Source: Gloeocapsopsis dulcis (GTDB lineage Bacteria; Cyanobacteriota; Cyanobacteriia; Cyanobacteriales; Chroococcidiopsidaceae). Taken from it: 64,000 bases of DNA. Position 1 is the stretch's first letter, and each line of letters opens with the position of its first letter. Positions 8,857 through 18,384 of this stretch are shown one piece after another. The notes beneath the pieces were generated by a model. That model saw only the letters and a program-made list of their open reading frames with translations. It was not told where the DNA came from and made no database searches. The stretch lies in assembly GCF_032163395.1 (NCBI RefSeq), contig NZ_CP119968.1:1721501-1785500 (forward strand), read 5' to 3'. The position numbers and the translations under genes were made by a program.

Positions 8857-9568
8857 TATAAATTTCCTGGTAAAAACTTTAGGTACTCAGTCTTGAAGTC
8901 GTAGCAGTAGTTCTCTATTTAAGAGCTATAAGCAGTAGTTTTATTACTTAACTTTTTAGCCAAGACAGCAGATAATAAATAAGCACAACTGGAATTAAAC
9001 GATGCTTATTTAAGACTAAATTGTTAATCAAACTAGCAAATATTCTTGTCTACTGCTATTAGCAGATATGGTTATCAATCTATGCGCCAAACAACTAATT
9101 GCGGCGCTTAAATGTCTTTTTCAGCCCAATATTAATGTCTTTTTATAAAAATAGATAATATCGGCAACTAAGTTTGTATGCATAGTTACAACTGAGAGTC
9201 AAAATAATAGAAATATTTAAAATTTGATATTGCAAATTTTGCTAGTAGTTAATAAAATATCAACGCATACATCAAAATTCTCACCCTTAACCTCTCTTCT
9301 GTACTGGTAAAAGTTTTTTGCCTTAACCTTGTGCTTTTGAAAGTATTGTTCTACAGAAATTTGGAGCCTTTGAGAATGCGAGTGCGAATGAATTCTTTGC
9401 TAAATAAACAAATTCTACCTCTGTAGACTTATTGTTAAAAATTTTGTTTTAGTGTAACAAGGTATGCTTTGCTTGAGTAGCCCAGACTTTAGGCAGCATC
9501 TGTGATTTATGCTTTTTTGGCACAAGTCCAAAGTACAGTTAAGCTAGAAATTGGTTTTCTAATTGTAG
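8857..9568. other. Long divergent intergenic region upstream of nrtP
   Basis: 712 bp of AT-rich DNA without a credible gene. It holds a small palindrome CTGCT-ATT-AGCAG at 9053-9065, two copies of AGCAGTAGTT (near 8903 and 8931) and two copies of an AATGTCTTTTT-like run (about 9111 and 9135). Promoters for both flanking divergent genes should be here. Confidence 0.5.
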
Positions 9569-10591
9569 ATGTCAGATTACTCAAATACCATAGCAGCGCT
9601 CGTCAGAGAAACTAGGGCACGCGAAAAAGCTTTACCCTTGATGAACGAAAGCTGTCACTCGCAGTTTTTATTACAAGCACAACGTACTTCTAAGGTGTGT
9701 TTGTTTTTTCATGGATTTACTGCTACTCCTGAACAGTTTCTGCCAATCGGAGAAGCCTTTTTTCAAGCTGGCTACAATGTTGTCATTCCTTTATTGCCAG
9801 GACATGGATTGGCGGGGAATTGGGATAGCGATCGTCCGCCTCCGTTACCAGAAGAACAGCAGACCTATCAAGAATTTGGCTTGTACTGGCTAGAACAAGT
9901 GCAAGCCTTAGGCGAACAAGTTGTAATTGGGGGACTATCAGGAGGAAGTACTCTATCTGCTTGGTTAGCCTTAGAACGTCCTGAATTAATTCATCGGGCG
10001 TTGCTGTTTGCACCGTATCTCAGTAACAGTAATCTTCTTGTTGACTTCATCGTTAAGATTATGCCGATCTACTTTCAATGGCGCACTGAAGAGGGAGCAA
10101 TTAGTTACGGCTACGATGGCTTTGTTATGCCTGCGTTACGCGTGTTTATGGACATGGGGCAAGATCTTCTCGAACGCGCAAAAAATAGTGTTGCCGCGGC
10201 ACCCTGCTTTATTATCGCTAGCGATCGCGATCGCGCTATTGATGATAACGAAAATAAAGAATTATACGAATCACTTGTCAAGCTACAACCTAAATGTTGG
10301 TATTACTCTTTTGATCGAGTCTTTGATATTCCCCACAACATGATGACTAAAGCTGAGGGAAACGACTATCAAGACTTAGTATTTGCAGCAACGAAAGCCT
10401 ATGTTGGTAGTGATGTAACTTGGCAAGAAGTTGAAGAAATTGCTTACCAAATGCTATTTCAAGGAAAAACTTTTGACACTGTAGTGCAAGAACTTGGTTT
10501 AACACAACGCGTCTCGCCAGATTTACAAACACTAATTTCGCTACTTGATAAACCAGCTATTGTTGCCGCGCGTAAGTCTGAATCATCATGA
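9569..10591 (+). CDS. Alpha/beta hydrolase (carboxylesterase-like)
   Basis: A 340-residue alpha/beta hydrolase. The oxyanion strand is CLFFHGFTATPEQF, followed by VIPLLPGHGLAG. The nucleophile serine sits in GGLSGGS, a likely acid is in IIASDRDRAID and the catalytic His in DIPHNMM. This resembles the carboxylesterase/monoacylglycerol lipase branch. An extra C-terminal helical part after the catalytic His (about residues 260-340) is unusual for minimal esterases. The stop codon overlaps the convergent RND gene's stop by 6 bp. Substrate is unknown. Confidence 0.82.
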   Translation: MSDYSNTIAALVRETRAREKALPLMNESCHSQFLLQAQRTSKVCLFFHGFTATPEQFLPIGEAFFQAGYNVVIPLLPGHGLAGNWDSDRPPPLPEEQQTYQEFGLYWLEQVQALGEQVVIGGLSGGSTLSAWLALERPELIHRALLFAPYLSNSNLLVDFIVKIMPIYFQWRTEEGAISYGYDGFVMPALRVFMDMGQDLLERAKNSVAAAPCFIIASDRDRAIDDNENKELYESLVKLQPKCWYYSFDRVFDIPHNMMTKAEGNDYQDLVFAATKAYVGSDVTWQEVEEIAYQMLFQGKTFDTVVQELGLTQRVSPDLQTLISLLDKPAIVAARKSESS

Positions 10592-13500
10592 AAATCTTTT
10601 ATTCAGCTTGTCTGCTAATCTTTGGAGTCTAATTTCGTGCAATATTACATAAAAGCAAGGAATAATAAATAACGTTAGCAGCGTTGCTAAAGACAAACCA
10701 GAAAATACAACAACTCCTAGCGGCTGTAGAAATTCCGAACCTTCGCCGATTCCTAAAGCCAACGGAAACATCCCTAATACCGTAGTGATTGTCGTCATCA
10801 AAATCGGACGCAGGCGTTGCGGTGCGGCTCTTAAAATGGCACTTTTGCGGTCAATGTCTTCGCGATCGCGAATTTGATTGGCAAGTTCCACCATAATAAT
10901 GGCATTATTTACAACAATTCCCACAAGCAACACTGCACCGACAAGAACAGTAGCGCCAATTGCGGTTCCGGTAATGTAAAGCCCAAAAATTCCACCAGCG
11001 AGTGCTAAAGGGACAGTGAACATAATCACTAAAGGATCAATCAGCGAGTTGTATTGTACTGCCATGACAACAAAAACTAAAAACGCTGCCAATCCGCCTA
11101 AAATTTGCAGCGATCGCTGTAATTCTTGATTGGTTTCTTGTACAGAACTTGGTAGAATACTCACGCCTGCTGGTAAATTGATATTTTCAAGTACTGTATC
11201 AACTTCTGCTAAAGCATCTCCGAGACTTGCACCCTCACTTAAGTTACCTGCGATAATAAAAACTTGGCGTTGATTGATGCGTTGAATCTCCCCAGGGGCT
11301 TGACCTTCACGAATACTCGCAACATCAAATAGGCGAATCTGACGGTTACTGTTGACAAACAAGGGTAAACGTGCAAGTTGTGATTGATTGCGGATATCGG
11401 CTTGACTAAGTTGCACTCGCACATCTACCAAGCGATCGCCACGTTGCAATTGCGTTGGTACTGATCCTTCAACCGCAGTCTGAATTGTTTGACCAATATC
11501 TTGCGTTGTCAAACCAAAACTTGCCACACGTTCCCAATCAGGAACAATCTGAAGTTCAGGCTGTCGAGAGTCAGCATCAGGGCGAAAACTAGCTAACGTT
11601 GCTTGCTGATCTAAAGCTTGCAGGATCTGTTGTCCTGCTTGGCGGAGATTTTGTTCGTTGTCACCTTGCAAAATAATGTCAATTTCTGCACCGCGCACCG
11701 GAGAATTACTCAAGATTAAACCACGTACTTGTCCAGGACTTAAGCGTAAACGAATACCAGCCAAGTTAAGCCGATTAAATTCTTGATTAACTCGATCGAC
11801 AAAAGCTTCGACGTTGCTACCAGTTTTTAACGTAATCGTACTCGAACTTCGCAACGGATTTTCTGTTGTGTTGCTGCCAAACAGAAAACCACCCGCCGTT
11901 GAGAAAACATATTCAGTTTCGGGTTGTTCTAAGAGAATGTCATCGACAGCATCCATGACTTTTCGGTTGTTTTCGACAACAGTTCCAGGAGGAAACTGTG
12001 CAAATAAAGTTGCTTGTCCTGTATTAATTCGGGGGAGAATTTCTTGTGAAATTTGTCCCATAAGAAATAAACTACCACCACCTAGAACCAGAAATGCGAT
12101 CGCAACAACAACCAAACGGTATCGCAAAAGCTTCGTTAAAAATTTTCTATATCCTTGAGTTGCCGCATCAAATCGGCGATTAAACTCTTGTAATATCCAC
12201 AATCTACCAATTTTACTTGACCAACGAATTGCGAGTAATCGCGATGTCACCATCGGTACAAAAGTGATTGCAATTAAAATTGATGCAGCCACCGCAAAGC
12301 TAATTGTCAGAATTAATTCACTAAATAATAAAGAGAAGAAACCACCAATTAGGAGAAACGGCAAAACAGCGACTAAGTTTGTACTTGTGGACGCCACTAA
12401 AGCCGATTCAACTTCTTGACTGCTACTAACTGACTGCGAAAGTAGTTGCTGCGAATTCATCCGCGTTTTGGTATCTTTGCCAGGAGTCATCCCCGCGCCC
12501 TCGGAAATATTTTCCAGCATGACAATCGAGTTATCGACGACGATACCTACGCCTAAGGCAAGCCCTCCCAAACTAAATACGTTGAGGGATAACCCAAACA
12601 GTCCCATCAAAATAATTGCCGCTAGTGCTGCTAGGGGAATCGCACAGACAATAATGATTGTTTGACGCAGCGAACCAAGAAATAAAAGAACAGCGATCGC
12701 AGCGAGTCCTGCACCAATTAAACCAGCAGTGGCGACATTAGTGATTGAGTTGCGAATAAACTGAGATTCATCCAATGTCGCAGTCAACACCATATCTGCT
12801 GGAATCACACCAGATCTTCTCAATTCTTCGATGCGTTGCTTGACTCCCTCAACAACTGTAATAGTATTAGCATCAGGCTGCTTCTGGATGCTCAACTTCA
12901 CTGCTGGCTGTTTGTTAAGGTTAACAAAGACCCGTTGATCTTCTGTACCATCAACAACTTCTGCAAAGTCGCGTAGGTAGACGCGAGGGGTGAGGGAGGA
13001 ATTATTTTCAGTACCTTGTTCTGTACTTCTTGTTACCTCAAATGAGAGGTTACGAATTTCGTCAGCACTTTGAAAGCGCCCGACTGTCCGTGTCAGGGGT
13101 TCGCCATTTTCACCGCGAATCCGTCCACCAGAAATATCTTGGTTACGGGCTTCTATTTCATTTAATACATTTGTTAAACCGACACCTAATGCTTGCAGAC
13201 GATTGAGATCGATATTGACTTGAACTTCTTCCTCAACACCACCTGCGACATCCACTGAAGCGACTCCAGGAACTACAGTCAGTTCTCGTGCTAGTTCTTC
13301 GTCGGCAAACACGCGCAAATCAACACCTTGTAACTCTGGTGATGTCAGTGCTACTTCGTATACAGGCAATTGTGAAGGATCAACTTTGAATAATCTTGGT
13401 TCTTCAACTGTAGTGGGTAATTGTCCTCGACCGCGATTCAGCGCCGCTGTTGCGTCATTCAAAGCTTGATCGATATTTCCCCCTGGCCGGAAATACAAAT

Positions 13501-13798
13501 CTAAACTGACTCGTCCTTCCCGCGTTTGCGAGTAAACCTGAACAACACCTTCTGTAGCTGATAAAGCTTCTTCTAGGGGTCGTGTAATTTCATCTATTGC
13601 GACTTCTGGTGAAATACCTGGCGCATCCAGCCGAACACCAATGCGGGGATAGGTAATAGATGGCAATAGATCTACAGGCAGTGAGGCGACAAAAAAAACT
13701 CCCATGACAATCACTGCCAAGGTGAGCATTAGTGTACCAATATGTCGTCGAATTGCGATCGCACTTACACTTAATCCTGATGCTTTCGTCTGCTGCAT
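10586..13798 (-). CDS. RND multidrug/solute efflux transporter (AcrB/HAE1 type)
   Basis: The 1070-residue inner-membrane pump has the two repeated halves of the RND family. The first transmembrane helix is near MLTLAVIVMGVFFVASLPVDLLPSI-type sequence (read in two pieces), and large periplasmic porter loops follow. Proton-relay acidic residues occur in GVGIVVDNSIVMLENI, and the matching second-half segment is GIVVNNAIIMVELAN. The sequence fits the HAE1 (hydrophobe/amphiphile) branch more than metal exporters. It lies 17 bp downstream of the adaptor gene, so they form one operon. No TolC-type outer-membrane partner is in the window. Confidence 0.93.
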   Translation of the reverse strand: MQQTKASGLSVSAIAIRRHIGTLMLTLAVIVMGVFFVASLPVDLLPSITYPRIGVRLDAPGISPEVAIDEITRPLEEALSATEGVVQVYSQTREGRVSLDLYFRPGGNIDQALNDATAALNRGRGQLPTTVEEPRLFKVDPSQLPVYEVALTSPELQGVDLRVFADEELARELTVVPGVASVDVAGGVEEEVQVNIDLNRLQALGVGLTNVLNEIEARNQDISGGRIRGENGEPLTRTVGRFQSADEIRNLSFEVTRSTEQGTENNSSLTPRVYLRDFAEVVDGTEDQRVFVNLNKQPAVKLSIQKQPDANTITVVEGVKQRIEELRRSGVIPADMVLTATLDESQFIRNSITNVATAGLIGAGLAAIAVLLFLGSLRQTIIIVCAIPLAALAAIILMGLFGLSLNVFSLGGLALGVGIVVDNSIVMLENISEGAGMTPGKDTKTRMNSQQLLSQSVSSSQEVESALVASTSTNLVAVLPFLLIGGFFSLLFSELILTISFAVAASILIAITFVPMVTSRLLAIRWSSKIGRLWILQEFNRRFDAATQGYRKFLTKLLRYRLVVVAIAFLVLGGGSLFLMGQISQEILPRINTGQATLFAQFPPGTVVENNRKVMDAVDDILLEQPETEYVFSTAGGFLFGSNTTENPLRSSSTITLKTGSNVEAFVDRVNQEFNRLNLAGIRLRLSPGQVRGLILSNSPVRGAEIDIILQGDNEQNLRQAGQQILQALDQQATLASFRPDADSRQPELQIVPDWERVASFGLTTQDIGQTIQTAVEGSVPTQLQRGDRLVDVRVQLSQADIRNQSQLARLPLFVNSNRQIRLFDVASIREGQAPGEIQRINQRQVFIIAGNLSEGASLGDALAEVDTVLENINLPAGVSILPSSVQETNQELQRSLQILGGLAAFLVFVVMAVQYNSLIDPLVIMFTVPLALAGGIFGLYITGTAIGATVLVGAVLLVGIVVNNAIIMVELANQIRDREDIDRKSAILRAAPQRLRPILMTTITTVLGMFPLALGIGEGSEFLQPLGVVVFSGLSLATLLTLFIIPCFYVILHEIRLQRLADKLNKRFS

Positions 13799-13815
13799 CC
13801 TGGTTAACTCCCTTG

Positions 13816-15123
13816 CTATGATTCAGAAAGAATGGAAAAGCGTACAGTTGCTCCATCAGTTAATGTTCCGCCGCTACGGGCAACAAATCGTTCGCCTGCT
13901 TGCAAACCTGATAAAATCTCAACTTGACCGTTTGCACTTTCTCCTAGGGTGACACTGCGGGCGGTGACAGTTCCTTCTTTTTCAGTTGCTGTGCCTTCAG
14001 CAACAACAAAAATTGTGCTTTCCTGTTCTTGACGCGTTCCTTGGGCAGCATTAGGTGAAAGCGCTGTTTGCGGTACAACAACTCGTTGTGTTACCTCACT
14101 TTCAAACTGCACCCGTGCCAAAAGTCCACTACCAATTTGTCCGTTATTGTTAGGAATTACTACTTGAATTGGAATTAATCGCGCTGTTTGATCGGCTGCA
14201 GGAGAAATTCGACTTACTTCCCCTGTAAAACTCTCATCAGGAAAAGCATCTAACCGGACTGTAACAGCTTGTCCTTGGCGAATGCTAGCAAGTTCTAATT
14301 CCGAAACTTCAACATTGACTTGAATGCGACTAAAGTCACCAATGCGGACAATTTCAGTGTTAGGTTGTACAAAATTACCAACTTCTGTCAGCCGTTGCAT
14401 GACTTTACCCGCAATTGGTGCTGTCAATCGAGCGTAAGATTGTTGCCTTCTGGCTTGCGCGACAACGGCTTGTTGCGCAGTTACTTGACTTTGGGCTGCT
14501 GCAACGGCTTGTTGTTCGGTACGGACTTGCTCTTGCGCCGCACGTAAAATTTGTACAGCTGTCTGGGCTTCGGTTCTTGCTTGTTCAGCTTGTTGTGCAG
14601 GAACTGCTCCTTCTTGCAAAAGCCGTTGCTGTCGTGCTAAATCTGCTTGTGCTTGCTGTAGCTCTAAACGCGATCGCTCGACTTGTGCTTGGGCATTACT
14701 GACTTGGTTTTGGGCACGAGCAACTGCTGCGCGTAAGCTGGCAAGTTCTGCTTCTGCTTGATTCACTGCACTGACGAGGAGTGCGTCATCGAGTCGAGCC
14801 ACAGTTTGACCTTGGTTGACTGGATCTCCAATATCAACTGTCATATTTAATACTTGCCCTGTAACTTGCGATCGCAGTGATACCTCGCGGGCTGGTGCAG
14901 TCGTGCCTGTATACTCTGGTTGTTCGGTTAATCTCCCAGTTCGCGCAGTTGCGATATCAACTGGTGTTGTTTGATTTTCACTAGACTGCCTTTGTTGGGC
15001 ACTTGCCTCAGATTCGCTTGGTAACGTGTTGCATCCTGTCAAGCTAACAATGATACCTAAGCTGAAGAACAAAACCCTAAAAAAGCTACCTTTGCTTTGT
15101 ATATCTCTAAACACTAAAAGCAC
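13816..15123 (-). CDS. RND efflux periplasmic adaptor, predicted lipoprotein
   Basis: A 435-residue HlyD/AcrA-type adaptor. The N-terminal hydrophobic segment ends in SLTGCNT, a lipobox, so Cys31 is probably lipidated after signal cleavage. A biotinyl-lipoyl-like half motif (ITGQVLNMTVDIGDPVNQGQ-like region, residues about 87-106) is followed by a long coiled coil rich in Ala, Gln and Arg (about 115-225), then the second lipoyl half (LTAPIAGKVM) and beta-barrel. The chosen start is GTG 15123; a second in-frame GTG lies nine bases on. It is cotranscribed with the RND pump. Confidence 0.92.
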   Translation of the reverse strand: MLLVFRDIQSKGSFFRVLFFSLGIIVSLTGCNTLPSESEASAQQRQSSENQTTPVDIATARTGRLTEQPEYTGTTAPAREVSLRSQVTGQVLNMTVDIGDPVNQGQTVARLDDALLVSAVNQAEAELASLRAAVARAQNQVSNAQAQVERSRLELQQAQADLARQQRLLQEGAVPAQQAEQARTEAQTAVQILRAAQEQVRTEQQAVAAAQSQVTAQQAVVAQARRQQSYARLTAPIAGKVMQRLTEVGNFVQPNTEIVRIGDFSRIQVNVEVSELELASIRQGQAVTVRLDAFPDESFTGEVSRISPAADQTARLIPIQVVIPNNNGQIGSGLLARVQFESEVTQRVVVPQTALSPNAAQGTRQEQESTIFVVAEGTATEKEGTVTARSVTLGESANGQVEILSGLQAGERFVARSGGTLTDGATVRFSILSES

Positions 15124-15488
15124 CGCCTATCAATATGATTCTTCTGCTTTGATTCATGGCAACTTCGAGTTTGGTAAAGGCAGTCATGGGTTAACTATTT
15201 ATCTATAGTAGGGATCAGGGGTCAAGGTTAAAAGTTAGTGCTAACAATGTTTTGAGCATATTTAAGGTTCTAAGCAACTTGACCATTGTTATACGTGTAA
15301 GGAATTTAACAAAGTAATTTTAATAAAGAAGCTTTGTATCTTTTATCTTTTGCACTCTCCCTATCTTTACTAAAGTATTTAAATATTGCTAATAGTTAAT
15401 TTGGCTCTGTCCTAAGTTTGAACATATATAAAATTTTGTAATTTCACTTGAGTAGAGTCTTTTAATCTATCAGTTTGACATAAAAATA
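15124..15488. other. Divergent regulatory region of the RND operon and padR
   Basis: 365 bp between the efflux operon and the PadR gene. It includes a GGGATCAGGGGTCAAGG repeat at 15211-15227 (other copies at 18101 and 44867). I see no clear ATGT-N8-ACAT PadR operator. Both promoters should be here. Confidence 0.5.
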
Positions 15489-16022
15489 ATGCTTGAGCTA
15501 GCAACCCTAGGTATATTGCAGAGCAAACCACTGCACGGTTATCGATTAAAGCAACAATTAGAACAGTTTATGAGTGGCTGTATCAGTGTTAACTATGGTG
15601 CGATTTACCCTTTGTTGAGGCGCTTGGAAGAACGCGGCGATATTGCTACTCTAATTCAAGAAGCAGGTGAGGCGGGACCTAGCCGCAAGATCTATTGCAT
15701 AACTTCTCAAGGCACGATCGCTTTTCGCCGCAAAATGCTAGAACATCCCCACGAAAGCTGGGTCAATGCGCGATCGCGTTTTACTATTAAGTACTTCTTT
15801 TTTAGTCATCTCCAATCTACCGAACGCATTAAACTTCTCGAACACCGGATTATGGTGTGTCGTCTGCGCCTCGAAACTTTAGAAGTTCAACCAATACCGA
15901 GTGACGATTTTTATGAAATTGCTGTCTGGCATAGGTTTATTGCGGTGATTCAAGAAGAACTAAACTGGTTGAATGAGCGATTAGTGCAAGAACAGCAACA
16001 TCAATTAGAATCTCGCAACTAA
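15489..16022 (+). CDS. PadR-family transcriptional regulator
   Basis: A 177-residue PadR regulator. The winged helix begins at the N-terminus (MLELATLGILQSKPLHGYRL), with recognition-helix sequence SVNYGAIYPLLRRLEERGDI and the wing SRKIYCITSQG, all typical of the family. The C-terminal half is helical and probably forms the dimer arm. It is transcribed divergently from the RND efflux operon, and PadR proteins often repress adjacent transporters, so control of the pump is the likely role. That role is inference. Confidence 0.88.
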   Translation: MLELATLGILQSKPLHGYRLKQQLEQFMSGCISVNYGAIYPLLRRLEERGDIATLIQEAGEAGPSRKIYCITSQGTIAFRRKMLEHPHESWVNARSRFTIKYFFFSHLQSTERIKLLEHRIMVCRLRLETLEVQPIPSDDFYEIAVWHRFIAVIQEELNWLNERLVQEQQHQLESRN

Positions 16023-16213
16023 TAAATATCTTACCCGCGCTGAACGGTAATATGTTTTAATATTTTTTAATAAATCAACATAATTACTGAGCATTACACT
16101 CTACTCAGTCGTCACAATATAGGAAAAGACAGTCCTTGATAAATCCAAGCACTACTGTCTTTTTCGCTGCACAATCCAAAACACAGTCATCACAGGTGAA
16201 CAAGGAAGCGGGA

Positions 16214-16510
16214 ATGCCTAATATCAAATTTGAGAAAGAAAATCGTGAAGTCATTGCTGCTGACGGTGCTAATCTTCGGCTTAAGGCAATGGAGAATGGC
16301 ATCGATATTTATAAACTCTACGGTAAGATGATGAACTGTGGTGGTTACGGTCAATGTGGCACTTGCATTGTCGAGATTACAGAAGGGATGGAAAACTTGT
16401 CACCACGGACAGAAGTTGAAAACAGAAAACTGAAAAAGAAGCCAAAAAACTACCGCCTTGCGTGCCAAGCCTTAGTTAATGGTTCTGTCAGCGTAGTCAC
16501 CAAGCCTTAA
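16214..16510 (+). CDS. 2Fe-2S ferredoxin, adrenodoxin-like cysteine spacing
   Basis: The frame opens at 16136, but ATG 16214 ([10 protein letters not shown]) fits the ferredoxin family and follows a purine-rich AAGCGGGA. The protein has 98 residues. Cluster ligands appear as [11 protein letters not shown], with C-x5-C-x2-C spacing as in adrenodoxin/Isc ferredoxins rather than the x4 spacing of photosynthetic PetF, and a fourth Cys in YRLACQALV. It is basic near the C-terminus ([12 protein letters not shown]), unlike the acidic PetF. psbM lies 132 bp downstream. It may serve biosynthetic electron transfer; the partner is unknown. Confidence 0.87.
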   Translation: MPNIKFEKENREVIAADGANLRLKAMENGIDIYKLYGKMMNCGGYGQCGTCIVEITEGMENLSPRTEVENRKLKKKPKNYRLACQALVNGSVSVVTKP

Positions 16511-16642
16511 TACACTAGAGAAGCACTCAGCAACTCATTGAGACTTTTTTTAATCCTAAAAAGTTTGTTTCCTCTTCTCTGACATCAGCGATAATGTTAT
16601 TCTAAAATTGTTAGCTCACGATCTGCGAGAGGCTTTCTTTCG

Positions 16643-16759
16643 ATGCAAGTTAATGACTTAGGGTTCGTAGCGAGCATCTTGTTCGTTCTAGTTCCCGCTG
16701 TGTTTCTCATAATTCTGTATATTCAGACTGCTAGCCGCCAAGGTAGAAACGATTCATAA
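16643..16759 (+). CDS. psbM: Photosystem II reaction centre protein M
   Basis: A 38-residue single-span subunit at the PSII dimer interface. The translation begins [18 protein letters not shown], continues through a hydrophobic helix to about residue 29 and ends [11 protein letters not shown], which matches PsbM closely in length and termini. GAGAGG lies about ten bases upstream of the ATG. A strong hairpin terminator follows 26 bp after the stop, so it is a short transcript, possibly shared with the ferredoxin gene. Confidence 0.95.
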   Translation: MQVNDLGFVASILFVLVPAVFLIILYIQTASRQGRNDS

Positions 16760-16785
16760 GAATATATGCTTTAACAAGCTTTAAC

Positions 16786-16813
16786 AAAACCCCTGCAAAT
16801 TGCAGGGGTTTTT
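16786..16813. terminator. Rho-independent terminator after psbM
   Basis: The sequence AAAACCCCTGCAA, one base, TTGCAGGGGTTTT forms a near-perfect palindrome followed by T. It sits between convergent psbM and the universal stress gene and can work in both directions because each strand ends in a T run. Confidence 0.93.
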
Positions 16814-16835
16814 GCTGACTGACGTTGAGTTGTGT

Positions 16836-17681
16836 TTAACCGACAGTTCTAGCTAACAATACTGGGCAATTCGCATTTACACGTACGTAATCGGATAAAG
16901 AAGAACCTAACAGCCGATCTAAGTCAACAAAACTTTTGGCAATTGAAGGACGGCGATCAGGAGAACCAAGCATCAACAAGTCCACATCATTTTCTTCTGC
17001 GATTTGGCAAATTGCTTCACCTGGTTTCCCTGTTGTTGAGATAGCACGCGGTTGTATACCGTATTTTTTGGCTTCGGCGATCGCCCCTGCTAAAATAGAA
17101 TCTTTTTCTGTTGGCGTGGTTGTACCCGACGAACCACTTGCACTTTTATCAACATGGGCTAAAATTAGCTGTCCTCCTTTAATGTCTCGCAGTAGAAACA
17201 GAGCTAATTGTAAACATTGTTTTGCTGCATCCGAACCATCTATTGCTACCATGATCCGGTTAATTTTTTTGACATAAATATCATCCTTAACCAACAACAT
17301 GGGTCGAGAGGATAATTGAAATACGTACTGACTTACTGAGTTAGACAAAATTGATTGCAAACGTTTGAGACCGCGTGAACCCATAATAATGAGATCCGCA
17401 TCAATCTCCTCTGCTACTTGGCATACCACATCCTTAGGTTCGCCTTGCCGAAGAATTGCCGAAACCTTAGTTGAATCTAACTGTAAGGATTGAATAGCTG
17501 TACCTAGAACCTTTCCTCCCTCTTCCCACTTAGACGTCATGATCTCAGCACTAACTTGAGAGGGAACAACATGCAAAACAGTAACAGATGCCTTTTGAAT
17601 CGATGGCAAATCCATCAATGCCTTGAGCATTTCCTCTGAATTTCCAGTTCCAGAGTCAGCTAGCAGAATTTTTTCTAACAT
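16836..17681 (-). CDS. Universal stress protein with two UspA domains
   Basis: A 281-residue tandem USP. Domain 1 (about 1-135) starts KILLADSGTGNSEE and carries the nucleotide-type motif MGSRGLKRLQSILSNSVSQY. Domain 2 (about 140-281) starts RIMVAIDGSDAAKQ and has LMLGSPDRRPSIAKS instead of the usual G-x2-G-x9-G loop, so ATP binding is more likely in domain 1. AGAGG precedes the ATG by four bases. It converges on psbM. The role is probably stress response; nothing nearby defines it. Confidence 0.9.
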   Translation of the reverse strand: MLEKILLADSGTGNSEEMLKALMDLPSIQKASVTVLHVVPSQVSAEIMTSKWEEGGKVLGTAIQSLQLDSTKVSAILRQGEPKDVVCQVAEEIDADLIIMGSRGLKRLQSILSNSVSQYVFQLSSRPMLLVKDDIYVKKINRIMVAIDGSDAAKQCLQLALFLLRDIKGGQLILAHVDKSASGSSGTTTPTEKDSILAGAIAEAKKYGIQPRAISTTGKPGEAICQIAEENDVDLLMLGSPDRRPSIAKSFVDLDRLLGSSLSDYVRVNANCPVLLARTVG

Positions 17682-18384
17682 TGAGCCTCTTTATTGTTTT
17701 GTTCACTAACTGAAGTGGCTACAGTTTATTAAGCAAAGTAACACTTTGCACTGAGCAGTAAACTTATGATTTTTATGATTAATTATATTTTACAATTTTG
17801 CTGGAAAATTTAATTCTTGATTATTCTAAATTTTAGTTTAAATATTACTTAATTAAGAGCAAATATTTTTTAACAAAATTTATAATAGTTAAGTCATTAA
17901 TAAATTTTATGCTGATCTATAATTAAATTTATAGATTTTCAATAGCCTAGAGCGCACGATTTCGAGGCTCAAATCCAAGCTATAAATCTACAAATTAAGC
18001 AGATATCAACATTATTAATAATGTTGAAGCTATGTTGAAGCTCACCTACACCTAAATTATGTAGCAGCCTTATAGCCAAATGTTATGAGGTTTTCTTAAA
18101 AGGGGTCAGGGATCGGGGATCAGCTTTACTTATAGATACAGGTTGCTGTCAAAATTTGCTCCGTTGTCCGAAAACGATAGTTTACGCGGGATTTTTTGAC
18201 TAGATATACTGAATATTGCTATTAATTTTATTAACTTGGACTTAATCAACCATTAATCGGTGTTAAACTTAAGACACCAAAGTATACCTCCTCCACAGGT
18301 GTCACTAGGCTGTTTCATCTCGTATAGTTGTGATGAGTACAGAAATTCTTTTATCTACAAAAGGTGTGAGGATAAGAGGCAAAA
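17682..18384. other. Long AT-rich leader upstream of the SLH porin
   Basis: 703 bp without a credible gene. Contains tandem ATGTTGAAGCT copies (about 18019-18040), an AGGGGTCAGGGATCGGGGATC repeat at 18101-18121 and, next to the porin, AGAGG at 18374-18378 as ribosome binding site. It must carry divergent promoters for the porin and the stress protein. No Fur-like box was convincing by eye. Confidence 0.5.

Noticed and set aside
11814-12158. Plus-strand frames inside the RND and GTPase/EF genes
   Set aside because: Antisense shadows of strongly conserved coding sequences.
15026-15208. Plus-strand 60-codon frame over the adaptor start
   Set aside because: Covers the adaptor signal peptide on the other strand and has no ribosome site or known motif.
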